This document shows, in pieces, positions 27,401 through 40,700 of a DNA stretch of 64,000 nt. The translations under genes and the position numbers were made by a program. The stretch's first letter is position 1; each line of letters opens with the position of its first letter. The notes under the pieces were generated by a model. It had not been told where the DNA came from, did not search any database, and saw only the letters and a program-made list of their open reading frames with translations. Origin of the DNA: Theobroma cacao (Eukaryota; Streptophyta; Magnoliopsida; Malvales; Malvaceae); the NCBI RefSeq assembly GCF_000208745.1, contig NC_030851.1:5308524-5372523 (forward strand), in the 5' to 3' direction.

Positions 27401-29268
27401 GCATGTTTTTTGGTCTGCAAATAGGTTTCTTTATTTTATTGATGATTTGTGCTCCCATTGCGTACTTATGCTAAGCTTCTCAGTGCCTTTGGGTGTGTCC
27501 ATTGATGCTAAGATTTATTTAATGCATACACGAATTCCTTAGGATAGACTTGAAGATGAGATTTCTTGCTCAACCTCTCAGAGCTGCAGGCACTCACAAG
27601 TATCTCACAATATTTATTATCAACTGGTGTTGGTTTTATTTAATGATGCTGGCATAAATGTGTTTAAAATACATAGCTGTAGAGTCACTCTTATTTTTCA
27701 TTTGAATCTTCCTAATAACAACCAAGTGACAATCTCATAAGGTCACCATTGAGTTCAATTGCTTCCTTATGTTAAAGGTATAAACTCAAACTCTGATGCA
27801 ATGGTTGTCTCTGGTTAAAGCTCTAATACAGAGGCATTTTTATTTGTATTAAGCTACTTAATCAAAGAGGTACGAGACATGGAAAATCATGGGAAATGCT
27901 TCACTTGCAAAGACTTGTTTTGCTCACAAGTTTTGTATCGGCTTTGTGGGACTGGATAGGAATGTTTTAACTAACAATTGCAGTAATTCTAGGCTCTGAG
28001 CTTTCATGGCAAATTAAAATTTCAGATACATTCTTTTACTTGTAGCACTCCAAGCAATAGAAATTGACATGTAGTCATTGTATTGTCACATTAGAGCTAT
28101 CTTAGCTTTCAGCCAAGATTAAATTATCATTAACTTCCATACTTTCTCTGTTCACAGGTGTTCTCTTTTCCACAAAGAAGCATCCACGTACCAAGGATCT
28201 CTCGGTATGTCTGTTTGGTTGTTTTATGTAATTAATATGATCACCACCTATATTTTTGAAAAATGCCATTTTAAGCTCTGGAAAATTCTTGTACCAATTA
28301 CAAGTATCGTGCATGTAATTATTCTTCACAGGCAGAAGATTTTTGGTTTAGTGCACCGAAGAAAGGAGTTATGGTCTTTGCTTTGCCTGGGGAACCTGGT
28401 CTGACTGAGTTGGCTGGGGACTTTAAAATTCATTTTCATGATCGCCAAGGAGATTTTTACTGGTTTGTAGTTAGCCTCATCTGCATTAAATTAGCCCCTT
28501 GACTCATATTTATGAATTGTAACTGGTTTTTTTGTGATTCTGTCCTTCTGATTTATCAGTTGGTTAAACACAACAATGATAGAAAACAGAAAAATTCTGA
28601 ATACCAGTGATCTTGATTGGTTTGACAAGGTAAGGCATGAATCGTGTTATGATGGGATAATTTTAATTATGTTCTTTTAACATGACTTGTTTTCTCTGAT
28701 GTTACCTCCTCCTTTTGGGTAATATGTGCAGAGGAAATTGCCTTCCCCAGGTTTCCAGGTTGAGGTTGTGCTAGTAGATTATAATGGCACTGTTCTGACA
28801 AAGCCCCAGCCTGAAAATGCTGCTACTAAGCCAGATGAAAGTTCAGGCAGCAATGCTGCATCTGCTGATGGAGGTGCAGCCTCATCAAATCAAAATAAAG
28901 ACCCGGGACATAATGACAAAGATGATGTGTTCTCAGATAGTGAGGCAGAAGAATCTGGTTCATCAAAGAGTAGGCGGCACAAGGCTGCTTCTGCAGAGGG
29001 AGCAGCTGCCCCCTCAGCCACCTCCAAACCAGAAACAAATTCCAATTCAGATCAAGTTGCAAGTTTGGTGCAATCTACTGAACAGGTTTCTCTGGGAAAT
29101 GCAAACGCCCAACAGATGCATGCCACTAGTGAGCCAAGAAAGGATGCTGTTGGGGAAGCTGCTGCTGCAGGTGTTCAGGTTTCCAGCTCAGAAAGTGAAT
29201 TTAAGGCAATGGCTGCTGACGCATCTGTTTTCACTTTTGGAGATGATGAAGACTATGAAAGTGAATAG
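24418..29268 (+). CDS. PTEN2-like lipid/protein phosphatase
   Basis: Plant PTEN2-class dual-specificity phosphatase, expected to act on phosphoinositides and phosphotyrosine. Coding exons: 24418-24831, 25054-25155, 25230-25286, 26057-26122, 26682-26858, 26975-27061, 27179-27243, 27319-27395, 28158-28204, 28332-28462, 28560-28629, 28732-29268. All phases join, giving 609 aa (Arabidopsis PTEN2a is about 611). Residues 1-138 are a Ser/Pro-rich N-terminal region typical of plant PTEN2. The phosphatase domain holds the P-loop HCKAGMARTG with catalytic Cys253 and Arg259. A C2-type domain follows (ALPGEPGLTELAGDFKIHFH within it). The last exon encodes a long acidic, Ser-rich tail ending FGDDEDYESE. 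I see no disabling change. Confidence 0.95.
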
Positions 29269-31090
29269 AGTGGAGGCAGATGTCAACCTTGTGTACATAA
29301 ATTGGCTTGCAAGTTATATACGTGCCTGTGAGTAATGTTCAAATCTTATTCGTTTCATTTGTATCAACACGGTGTGGTTCTGGCTCATTGGTTGTTAATC
29401 AAAAAGCCATCCCTCGCCGGTAGAATAATTGCTGCATTAATCTGTGAATCAAAGTTAAATGGAATTTGTTTCATTACTCATTGAAGAAAATTAGTTTTTC
29501 GTTACATTTTATCAAGTATTTGTAGTCATTGCCGGTATTTAGAAGTTAAAACATGGGCTCCATAGTTATTTTCACTGTTGTCGTGCTTTTCATTGTTTTC
29601 TGTACAATCATATGATATTGTGAAACAACTTGACGTAAATATAATATGTAATAAGAGAGCTAATAAATTAATAACCAAAATGTATTAAATCCTTTTTTTT
29701 TATTATCACAATGACAATTTAAACATTTTTAGTCAAATGTGATATTTATCCGAAAAAAAAAAGAACTAAAATTTAAATCGGTAGTTGCAAGAGAGGGAAT
29801 TCAAACCTCAAAACACTTTTCTTGTTGCGTTGGTCTTGTTGTACGCGGTTGCATCGCACCCTGAACAATCAACACACGCTCAGCGTTCGGCCAGACAAGG
29901 TCAGTTTGACCCGGCTCTTGTCCACTTTGTTCACGTGGATTTTGCTTCCGTCCCAGTCCATAGCCTACACTTCGTCGTTAAGAAATTACTATATATTTTC
30001 CCATTCATAGGTTGGAATCGTGCAACCGAGGAGATTTGTTTACAATATCTTATGGTGACTATCAGATGGTCAACCTAGTATATTCAAATTGGATCGAATT
30101 TCTTAGACATACCAATCCATCCATATGGAATTTAATAGTATGTCGCTCCATTCATCTCTTTACCCTAAAACAAGAGGCGAATGCAAACAAAACTTGTCGT
30201 CAAGATTGCTAGCTTTTCGCATTTAAATTTCTTAACATTTATGTAGTTATCCCAGTTCCATGTCCGCTTTTATTTTTGAAGGTGACGTAAACAACTATTC
30301 TACCGCTATTTAACTAAATCAACAGTCGTATTTCTCTTTTTCTAAGTGAGCGAAAAGGTTGATATTATAATTATTTAAAATTAAAAATATTATTTATTAT
30401 TTCATAGAACGTATTATTAATCAAAATATTATTAATATTATACGAGGATATAATTACATTACATTTTCACTTTCATATCAACGTCACCTGAGTATTAAGA
30501 TGATAAATAAAAATTTTAATTAATGATAATTAATCAATCCTTAAATATAAAAATTTTTTTGAGTATAAATAAAAATACAACAACTTGATTGAAATAATAA
30601 AAAAATAAAAATTTATTTTAATTTTTCTAAATAATTTTAAAAAATTTCAAAACATATATCAAATAAAAATCTTTATCAATAATTTAATATCTCCGATTTT
30701 AAAAGTTAACATGGTAGTAGTAATAATTTTTTGAATTAATTTTGCAAAACAGGAAGAACAAAGAGGCCTTTTATAATTACGGTAACAAAATTTTAACGCG
30801 TTCAACATCAACAAAAGAAGAGAGGATTTTACGGTGCAATGAGATCAGAGTTTATTGCTTTGGAGAAGTGAATAATTTTCGCGGGGGGTAAATGAGTTGG
30901 CTAACAGTGGCCTCAAATTAAAATCCATAATCCAATCCCGAGAACAAGATGAAGGAAGCCCACGGCACCACCATGAACGCCGTTAAATGATTCCATAATT
31001 ATCACGCGTATTATTTAATATCAAATTTCTGAGATTTGACAAGGCTTTCTGTCATTTTCTCAGAAACTTTTTTATTACTTGCTTTTCTTA
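29269..31090. other. Intergenic, AT-rich
   Basis: Includes the PTEN2-like 3' UTR (to about 29400-29450). 29785-30212 has higher GC and short open frames on both strands but nothing I recognise. 30350-30700 is very AT-rich. Confidence 0.55.
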
Positions 31091-31098
31091 TATAAAAG
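31091..31098 (+). promoter_or_regulatory. TATA box of the C2-domain gene
   Basis: TATAAAAG. With normal spacing, transcription starts near 31120-31128, making the ATG at 31124 too close to the start site and favouring the ATG at 31187. Confidence 0.7.
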
Positions 31099-31186
31099 GG
31101 AGGCCCTTTTCTAGAGCAAGTCAATGCACCAATTCTCATCGCAACAACCTCCATCTTCTCCTTACTTTTCTTCTTCTTATCATTCC

Positions 31187-33506
31187 ATGTCGGTTTCGGG
31201 TATTCAAGGCCAGCTTCTTGAGGTTACTGGTATGATTTTCAAATTTAAAAGTTATTCTTCATTTTTTGTTGGGTAATTCTTGTTTCTTGTCATGTTTTTT
31301 TTTTTTTGGGTTAATTTTGACGTGGGTTTTTTTTTCCTTTTTGGTTTTTGGGTTTGGCAGTTGTCGGCTGTAACAAATTGAAGGATACTGAATGGATTTC
31401 AAGGCAAGATCCCTACGTTTGCCTTGAATATGGTAACACCAAGTACCGTACAAGGACCTGCACAGGTATATTAGGATCTTGGATTTGGGATGTTAGTCAG
31501 AAATTAACTTCTGAGGTCTAATTTCAATCTGGGTTTTTTTTTTTCTTCCTTTTAAGATGGTGGCAAAACGCCTACATTCCAAGAGAAATTTACATTCACG
31601 CTGATTGAAGGGCTTAGAGAGATAAATGTTGTGGTTTGGAACAGCAATACTTTGACGTACGATGATTTTATTGGCAACGGAAAGTAAGAATTCGTCTTTA
31701 ATTTATTCTAATATTTGGCTTTTGAAGATACCCTCCTTTTGCTTTCTGGTTCTAATTTTTTGTCTTTTTGTTGGGATTTTTGGTTTGCAGGGTTCAATTG
31801 CTGAAGGTTCTCTCTCAGGGTTATGATGATAGTCCTTGGTCGCTTCAGACTAAAACTGGCAGGTAATTGGAAGTGAAATCACTTTGGTGCTTTCTAGCAT
31901 GTACTAGAATACGATATGTTTTGATGAATAATATAATAAGTGGCACTTGAGGTAGATGTTCCTGCTGTCTTATAAATTAGCTATTAGATTAATCACTTTG
32001 AATACAGTAGCAATATTGGCTATGAAACCCTGTTTATATTTCTCCACTTTACTCTGGAACCTCTAGAACTTACAGATGCAATAATGTTATGTTTGTATAC
32101 TATAAATACTGTTAAAACTGAAACATTATTGCTTCCACTTTCTCTGGTCGAGTAAAATAGGTTTCTTTCTCATAGTCACGTATGCATGTGGCAGTTGTCC
32201 TCAAACAGAAAGATATTGCTAGTCGAGTTTCTAATTCTACTATGCCTTGCACCAAAGATGTTGTGTACTGTTTTTGATGTCAAATAGCATCTTGTCTTTA
32301 GGTTTGTGGACATTGCAGGTTTAGGCTTTGACAAATCAGATTGATTATAATTTCAAGCTGTGTTATGCTTGAATTTTTGAGGTTCTATTAATTTTCCAGT
32401 CAATAACAGTTGAGAATCCCAAAATATTATTTGTTATTTCAATAGAAGAAATGGTTTTAAGCCGACTTAGTAACATTGCCTTGTTAGTTTATTGATATGA
32501 AAAATGAAGTTAGGTTAGATGGTAACCAAATAAATCTGAAAAACTTATAAGTTGCAGCAGCTCATTTTTTGGGGAAATGACGTAAAAGAATGAAATATCA
32601 CATCATATTTCATATTTTTTAGTTACTGAAAACTTTCTGTTTTTATTTTCATGATTTCTCAATTACTATAGATACACTTATAAATGGTATATTAACTTGA
32701 CAGCCAATATTTTCTTGTGCAATGATTGTTGCTTGTGAGGTATATGTATATTAGTCAGAATAGAGATCTAAAAGATAATTTGTTTCCAGAAAGATAAGGA
32801 AAAGGTCTGAATTTATGTAGAAAACAGAATAAACACCAAGAAACACATATAATTTACTATTTTAACATTTGGTATGCGATTTTTCCCTCAGGTATTAGTG
32901 TTACAAGCAGTGTTTTAGCAAACATCCTTGATCATCTACTGACTCTTGTGCTTCTGAAATTGCAGATACGCAGGAGAGGTACGGCTCATAATGCATTATG
33001 CAAATGCCAAAGTAAGCTCCATCTTAGTATAATTTATTCTCCATCTCATTGACATTATTCAAATAAGTGAAACTAAATGGTTATTTGGATTGTTTCAGAA
33101 CCCAGCCACAACATATGCTCCATCCGCACCACCCTATGCAGCTCCTCCCCCTCAAGTCCCTTTATACACTGCTCCTCCGCAAGCAACTGTGTCTTCTTAT
33201 CCACCACCAGCTACGACATATGCAACTGCACCATATCCTGCATACCCTGCATATCCATCATCCACGTATCCTCCTCCATCAGCTGCTTATCCTCCCCCAC
33301 CTTCTGCGTACCCTCCACCTCCCCCACCTTCAGCATATCCTCCAGCTACATATCCACCAGCCTCGCCATATTATCCCCCAGGTAACTTTGTCATATGTTA
33401 CACATCTTATGACACTATTATTTGCATGTTAAATATAGTACTGAAATTCTGTTCTGTTTTTCGAGCAGGTCCTTTTCCTGGCCTCTATCCACCACCGCCA
33501 TACTAA
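31187..33506 (+). CDS. C2-domain protein with Pro/Tyr-rich tail (SRC2/ERG3-like)
   Basis: Exons: 31187-31229, 31361-31465, 31557-31683, 31791-31862, 32966-33011, 33099-33381, 33469-33506; phases join to 237 aa. A single C2 domain (about 4-120) begins GIQGQLLEVTVVGCNKLKDT and includes SRQDPYVCLEYG and DDFIGNGKVQL, with Asp residues that may bind Ca2+. From about residue 130 the chain is low-complexity PPPSAYPPP-type repeats ending GLYPPPPY. Such proteins usually bind membrane lipids and are often stress-induced; here that is inference from domain layout. An in-frame ATG at 31124 would add 21 residues but sits almost on the expected transcription start, and the chosen Met gives an N-terminus typical of the family. 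Confidence 0.9.
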
Positions 33507-36500
33507 AATTCTCAGGGAGGAGACATTCCAACTATAAAGAGATTCAACTTTAAGGTCTTAGGTCTAAATCTCTTCAGAGGGGTTGGGATTATGGATGGGA
33601 GATGGTTACCTCGCGATGTGCAACTCAAATGCATTGGCATTTACATGTAACACAAAAAAGGGTACTCTAATTCTACATATCCTAGTGAGGAAACAATAAT
33701 TAGAACTTTCCGTTAGTGTATAGAATTTGGGTTTGTATTATTTAGTTAGCCATGAGAGCTAAGATCTTTCCTTTTCTTTTTTGGGTTAGTGGGTGGGGTT
33801 GGTTTTCTCGAAAATTTTGCCGTGGTGCTGAATTGTTAATACATCTCGGTTTGTGCAATTTTTGGTGTTCATTCGTTCAATGTTTTTTTCTATTGTTAAA
33901 CTGCGTGATGCCATGTGCTCAGGTTCTTGTCCTTTTGCAAAGGATTGTGAAAACCCTGTTTTAGAATTGGGATTCGGCCTGTTGGGCCACTTTTTGAGAG
34001 TAAGATAAAGCTCTAATGGAACTGGACAGAAGCTCTAACAGACTACTTGCCCCTTCCTTTTAACTCCTTTATAAGGCCTGTTGGGCTTGATGATTGAGCC
34101 CTGCCTTTCTTCTGCAACGTTGCAAAGGCAATGCAAATGGTGATTCTTCTATAGCATAGAGTTTTCGAGGGTGCAGTACCTCTAAAGCGAGATGAGCTTG
34201 CTCATATACAAACGCAGGCTAGCACATGCATTAACACAAAGAATCCTTAGCTCCTAAAATTTAACGAGAATCTAGTGCCTAAATTGTTAATTAGATGCTA
34301 AAGATGAATGACTCTGTTCTTTGCCGCAAAAGAAAAGAAAAAGAAGGGAAAGAAAGAAAGAAGAATTTGTCTCAAATTGATGGGGGATTCTATCAAGTGC
34401 CTTAAATGCCTTTAATATAAGGCTCCAACTGCTCTTATAGTAAATAAAAACACCTGTGTTTACACGGGTGCTTCTCTCTGAGGTCTCAATTTGACCCAAA
34501 TATCTTGGGAATGTAATTTTCGAGGCGAGGCGCCTCCTTTAACATGAACGCGCAGATTGTGAGGTGTGTTCCTAGTACAAGCACAAACTGCAATGTATTT
34601 GATGTTGCATATAGGATCCTGGATGATCCTCTAGCAAAATAACATGTCTGCAGCCAAATCCCATGGTGTATTGTCCTAGATTTGTCTGCTTACAAGGACT
34701 GTCTCCCAATGATTTTGCACAAGTTTCACCTAGTAGAGAAATTTGATGAGTTTTGTCATGGGAAAGCTGTCCTTGGAGAGGTTTCATGGTAATCATCTGT
34801 CTTACAAGGACAAAAACAGCTATTAACTTGACTGGATTATGTCTACGCCATATTCCATCCCCTCTTTGTTTGCTGGAACTAATCATTTTTACCCTGTAAT
34901 GATGACATATGTTTTAACATGAAGCAGTCGTTTCACAGTTGCCTGCATAATAATCTGTTTCCACTTTGTACTTCCAGGAATATTGTTTATTTTTCATTCA
35001 TTATGGTGATTATGACTTCTTATTCTTAACCAGGCTGTACCCATATGCTTACCATACCAGTGAAAAATAAAAAAAAACTATTGCTAAGATGGTTAAAAAC
35101 TTGAAATCTTTCAAAACCTGTGTCCATTATGATGGTGATGATGCATTTGGGGAACAAAAAAATGGTTAAGTTGAACGATCACACTCAAAAGACCTGATAT
35201 GGCAACCACTAAGCAACTGTGGGAGCCATGAAGTTCCACAACTTCCATTCTCATTTCTCACCTCATTCTCTTCCAAGGAGTCCATTTCAAGAGAGTGGTT
35301 GGGCCTTGTTTTATCGATGAGTCAGAGATGTCAAGCTCAGTCTAGTCACTTCTTTCATACGTTGGGGATGGTTGGTTTTTCTCATTTTCATTTTTCTCCC
35401 TCGTTGTTCAAACTTTCAAAGCTATGCAAGACATTATTGGGTGTGTCATGGTTTTTGCTTTGAATTCTTGAAGCAATCCACTGCGATAACAAAGACAATC
35501 AAACAACAAACCATACTTACTCAAAAGTCTGAGTGGTTGCACAAATTTGACCTGTACTTCTCCTCGTCTTATCAGAGTCGACATTGGGTATTCCCCATAA
35601 GAAGACTTGCATTAATTATATTAATAAACTAAGCCAGGTTAAGTATTAGCAGATGATTAGACCGATATGCTCCCAACAATCTCAGTTTCTAGTTTTTGCT
35701 TTCCGCTGTTATTCTTTTCTAACCCAAATATATATATATATATACCCAAAGTTTCTTCTTTCCTGTTTGCAATATAAAGTCAACAAAGTTTGAAATATGG
35801 ATCACTCAACTGATATTGATGTAATAACAAGACAATTTTCATATAAAAGGCACATCTAGAAGCTGGCTTGCAATATTTGCTGGATCTTGTGCATTTAATC
35901 TGACATCCAAATCTAAATATCAGTGTTGTTATCGTCTCGTCATGATTGCCACCACGTTGCATGAAAAGAAGCAAATTAGACAGAATAAAAAGGGTAATAA
36001 TGATCATGCTAGATTTGTTACTGCGATTAATGATCAGCTTAAAAAATGATCTCTCTTGATGTGCCAACACCAGTTAAAAAGCAGTTAATCAGACAGGTAA
36101 TTAGGTGGAGAGTAACAAAGCATTCACTTTGATGTTTTATTTTCTTCTCTCTCTCCAAAAGATGGGTTTGGTCTGTTTCATGATTGAGAACCATATCTAA
36201 ACAAATTTGCAAAAGAAATTTAAAAAAAAAAGTAGAGATGGGTAATTAACAGCTGCTGGTGGTATAGCTAGCTAGGGTGAAGATTGAATTCATCTGCTTT
36301 AATTGCTAAATGATTTTATAGCATATAGTGTAAAACTAGACCCAACACTTGTTTACTTTGCCCAAATGAGTTGGGTTTGGTTGGCCGTCACACCCATCTT
36401 AATCCCTCTTTGTGAAAATTAATGCGCATTTGCACGAGGGCACCTCCCCATGCATGTGAATTAAGATGATTGCATGCAACTTTATTCCGATTTCCTTTCT

Positions 36501-37189
36501 TCTTTTCTCTTTTTTTGCAATTTGTATTCCAAATTCACATAATTGACTCTTCCAAAAAGGAAAAATGAATCAATGTCATAATTCCAACTGTTTTTAAATG
36601 TAATTCAACTGCTTTCAAATACCTTAGCCTTTTTCTTTCTTTTGTCAATTGGTTTAAGGGCTATTCTCTCCTTATCTTATTCCATTCAAAGCTATAATTA
36701 ACTATGGAGCACTTATAATTGGCAACCAGCCCAGGCCCTCCGAGGGGCTGACTATGCCGAATAGCCAAAGCCTGGCTATCTGTTTTATAGGGCAACGTTT
36801 GGAGTAGACGTTTTCTCCTTAAAGGAAGAGAAGTTGGAGTCGAATGGAAAAGCTGGTGGTTGTTTCAATGAACCAAAGTACAACGTTCCCAAACCTTTAC
36901 TATAAAATATTCCCATCACCACAATTCTTCATCTTTTTAATTTCCTGTTTTTATAACTGAAAGAAAGGTATAACTTGTTTAAAATATAAGGATTTTGTCA
37001 CTCCAAAGTTCAAATCTAAATTTCTAATTTTGAACTTTCACTTTCAAAATTTGATGATTAAAAGATGAAGTTTATATCTATCCAAAATCTTATATACTTT
37101 TACTTCCAATGAAATGTATGATTATTATTCATATGTTGTTTTTGTTACTAATTCTATATCAATAAGAGATAAATAGATTTTAAGTTTAT
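33507..37189. other. Intergenic, no gene supported
   Basis: Contains the C2-gene 3' UTR (roughly to 33730) and a (TA)n tract at 35729-35744. Open frames are short, lack recognisable motifs and have no splice-like context. No tRNA-like fold or transposon ends found by eye. Confidence 0.55.
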
Positions 37190-37480
37190 AAGTAAAGGGC
37201 TTTCCCTTGACAAACATGTCTTTTATGTTTAAAATGTGAGTTCGTAATTAATATTATCAAAACTTATCTAATTCTTTACTAATATTAAGTCTGAATCAAG
37301 GTAGATTTCTCTCTGATAAAAAAGCCCGTGAAATGAGAACACTGTACAATTGAGTGAGTGAACATATCATGGACTCCACGTTGGATAGGAATGAAATAAG
37401 TCTTAAACTTATAAGAGTCTTTTTCCACTTATATAAACATATCTTTTTACGTTGAAAGTGTGAATTTGTGATATTTTAAA
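37190..37480. repeat. Dispersed repeat, left copy
   Basis: Shares ordered blocks with 49850-50090: a TTGAAAATGTGAGTTCGT-like start, ATATTATCAAAACTTATCTAA, TGTACAATTGAGTGAGTGAA and GTTGAAAGTGTGAATTTGTG then ATATTTTAA. Both copies have the same orientation and sit just outside the LINE block. Family not recognised; no terminal repeats seen. Confidence 0.55.
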
Positions 37481-37489
37481 TAAACAACA

Positions 37490-39541
37490 ATGGCTGAAAT
37501 GCGATTTAAAATGGTGGAATAAGGTGGCTTTTGGGAACATTTTTCATAATGTTCAAATGGTTGAAACAATGGCTTCTAAAAGTGAGATTATGTACCAAAA
37601 TGATCATACTATAGTGAATAGAGAAATGATGTACTTTACCTATGCCGAACTCAATAAAATTCTATAGAAGAGTTTTTTTTACAGCAAAAATCAGGTGCGA
37701 AGTGGGTTGTTAAAGGTGAAAGAAATACAAAATTTTTTCACATGATGATGAGGAAAAAATGAGTTAGGAGTCACATTTTTAGTATTCAAGGCAGTGAAAG
37801 AGAATTGATCGAAGATACATCTCTCATCCACTTTTATGCAATGAATTTCTTTTCCAACCTTATGAAGGTAGAAGAATATGACTGATCACAATTTAAATGC
37901 CGTATTGATTCCATCTCTTATTGCTATGGATGATAATGTGTTTCTATATGAAGACCCAACATTGCAAGAAGTTAGAGAAACAATTTTTGATATTGATAAA
38001 AATAGTGTTGTAGGCCCATATGGATTTTCTTCATTATTTTATCAACATTGTTGGAAAATAATCTTTGGTGATTTATTAGCAACGATGATAGATTTTTTTC
38101 ATGGTGCTATTTTGCCTAAAGGGGTAACTTCTACAACACTTGTTCTATTACTAAAAATTTCTAATCCAATGCATTAGAGTGATTTCGGTCTATTAGTTTA
38201 TGTATTGTTTTGAACAAGATAGTTACCAAGCTTCTAGCAAATCATTTAACAAAAATCTTGCCTAAACTAATTTCAAAAAATGAAAGTGGCTTTATTGGTG
38301 GCAAGCTTATTAGCAATAATATTCTTTTAGCTCAAGAATTAATCCACAAGATTGATTAGAAAACTAGAGGAAGAAATACTACTTTGAAGCTTGATATGAT
38401 GAAAACATATGATCAATTGAGTTGGAATTTTTTATTTATTATGATGCGGCAATTCGGATTTAATGACCAATGGATTAGTATGACTTAGCAGTGTATATCT
38501 AACTGCTGGTTCTTATTATTGATCAACAATGTTTCAGTGATTTACTGGTGTTTTGGTGGTTTACTATAAATCTGAGAGAGGTTTGAGACAGGGTGACTCC
38601 ATATCTCCATTTCTTTTTATCCTAACGGTTGAATACTTATCTAGGGGACTGAATGCTTTATATGAAAATATTCTTCATTGCACTATTCGGTAGGTAGCTC
38701 TATGGTGGTAAGTCATCTATCTTTTGCTAATGAAATAATTATTTTCACTAATGGGAATCGCTCATCTTTGGGAAAATTTTCTTAAAAGAATATGAGATGG
38801 TTTTTGGGTAGAAAATTAATCCGTAGAAAAGCTGCTTTATTATTAGCAATAAAATTGCTAAATGCTAGAGTGCAGATTATTCATTCAGCCACAAGATTTG
38901 CTCATAAAAAGCTACCGATAATTTATTTAGGGCCACCATTATACAAAGGCCTAACAAATTCATGTCTCTTTGATTCCCTCATATCTAAAATTAGAGACAG
39001 AATTTCCAAATGGGAAAACAAAGTTCTATCTCTAAAGGGTCGAATTACTTTGGTAAAGAGTCCTATCTTTGATGTCTTTATATCTACTTCAAGTGTTAAA
39101 ACCTCCATTTTGTGTAGTTGAAAAGATTGAAAGAATATTTAACAGCTTTTTATAGGGAAATTCTACAACTTCTAAACATATACATTAAGCTACTTGGGAA
39201 AAAATTTGATTTCCCAATACTAACAGTGGCCTTGATATTAGAAGTTTAATAGATGTTTTTGAAGCATTCAATATGAAACTTTGGTGGCAATTCGGACTTC
39301 AAATAGTATACGAGCAAGGTTCATGAAGGCTAAATATTGTGGTGGTCAAATTTCAATGCAAGTTTAAGTTAAAATTCATGATTCTCTCATATGGAAACGA
39401 CAAAAGAATGGTTGTAGAATTGTTAAAGAGGAAATTTGATGGAAGATAGGAAAATGTGAACTTTTCTTTTGGCATGATTGTTGGATAAGAGTACAACCAT
39501 TGGTAAACTCTTTCCTTTCTCACTTATAGTCAATGACTAAA
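37490..39541 (+). pseudogene. LINE (L1/RTE-like) ORF2 remnant, left part
   Basis: Broken reverse transcriptase of a non-LTR retrotransposon. Visible pieces in order: the linker before RT (NTKFFH-like, about 37720); RT start with NSVVGPYGFSSLFYQHCW (about 37990); GLRQGDSISPFLFILTVEYL (about 38575-38640); and the region after RT with RFAHKKLPIIYLGPPLYKG and WENKVLSLKGRITLVKS (about 38895-39060). Frameshifts and stops are frequent. No endonuclease domain is seen upstream, so the copy looks 5'-truncated. It is interrupted at 39541 by the solo LTR and continues at 48221. Confidence 0.85.
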
Positions 39542-39850
39542 TGTCACAGTCTAATTTTCGGGCCATGATCGGCTCAAGGGCCTAATAAGCATAGTCCACT
39601 AGGCCTTAGCAAGTCTTTCTGTGTAAACCTGTACAATAACCCATTTATTATCCATATTCCCTTTTAAGATCTATAACTCATAATGTTCAAATAATAACTT
39701 CATTGAAATCAATTCATAAAATCCAAGCTTATACTCATAATGGTATTCATCAATCATAATATACATAAATAGTTTACCAAACGATTCTTAGCAAATTACA
39801 TCCAGTTTACATGTACACATTCAAAGACTCTGACCGTCAATGGAGTGACT

Positions 39851-40687
39851 TGTTAGTGTTTATGGGGGGTTTTTAATACGGTATTCAAGAATAGGCAAAA
39901 TTGGCTTTAAAACGAGCTTTTCAAATAGACGTCTATTTTTAAGACTTATTTTGCTCCCACCACTCGGTGTGCAAAGGAGAATAACGCGAATAGTCTCAAG
40001 GATATAATGAAGCCAACGTCTAACTTTCGTATTCCACTTACGAAGAAGACCGCTAGATACACTCGAGGGTTTGCAAAGTTGTTTGGCCTTATAACCAACT
40101 TTCTGCAGCAAGTAGACGATAAGGAATTCAAAGTATCTTCAAGATGGTGGGAACTCTAGTGTTTATGTTTATAATAAAACATAACATTTTCTTGCTCTTA
40201 CTCTCTACACTTTTGGTATCTTTGGTATGTTTTGGTGTTGGTGTTTTTTGTTTTTTCTAAAATGGTTGGTACCAAGCCCTTTATATAGGCTTCCAAGTGT
40301 CTCTTCTTTAAGGACACAACCTCTTCATAAAGACACCTCTTTGTCTAGAAAGTATCTTTATGATTTTTGCCAACACAACTTTTAGATATAGATATAGTTC
40401 TTGTTTCAATAGTCATCTTATGAATAGATAATTATTCATCCCACAAGTTACAACCTTTGAGTTATATCTTAAAACAATAACTATTCACTTTAACTTTTGA
40501 GCAATGGTGTCTTTTCAATCATGTCTTTTAACTTTTGGATATGAACTTTCAAGAGACATAACCATTCACATGAAAACATGTCTATATCTAATAGACACAT
40601 TATGTCACTTTTCATAACATAACTTTTGAGCTAATGATAGCTCTTTCATCATGTGAAATATTCTTTAATTTTGAAAATACACCAACA
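39851..40687 (-). repeat. 3' LTR of the copia element
   Basis: Direct repeat of 45181-45989, 837 bp. Begins TGTTAGTGTTTATGGGGGG and ends ATACACCAACA on the plus strand. Contains a TATATAAAGG-like TATA box on the minus strand near 40280-40288. Confidence 0.93.
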
Positions 40688-40700
40688 ATCTCCCACCATT
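40688..40700 (-). other. Polypurine tract of the copia element
   Basis: The minus strand reads AATGGTGGGAGAT directly before the 3' LTR, the expected place for the plus-strand primer of reverse transcription. Confidence 0.7.

Noticed and set aside
33067..33432. Overlapping frames in the Pro-rich exon of the C2 gene
   Set aside because: Shadow frames of the PPPxYP repeats; splice phases support only one frame.
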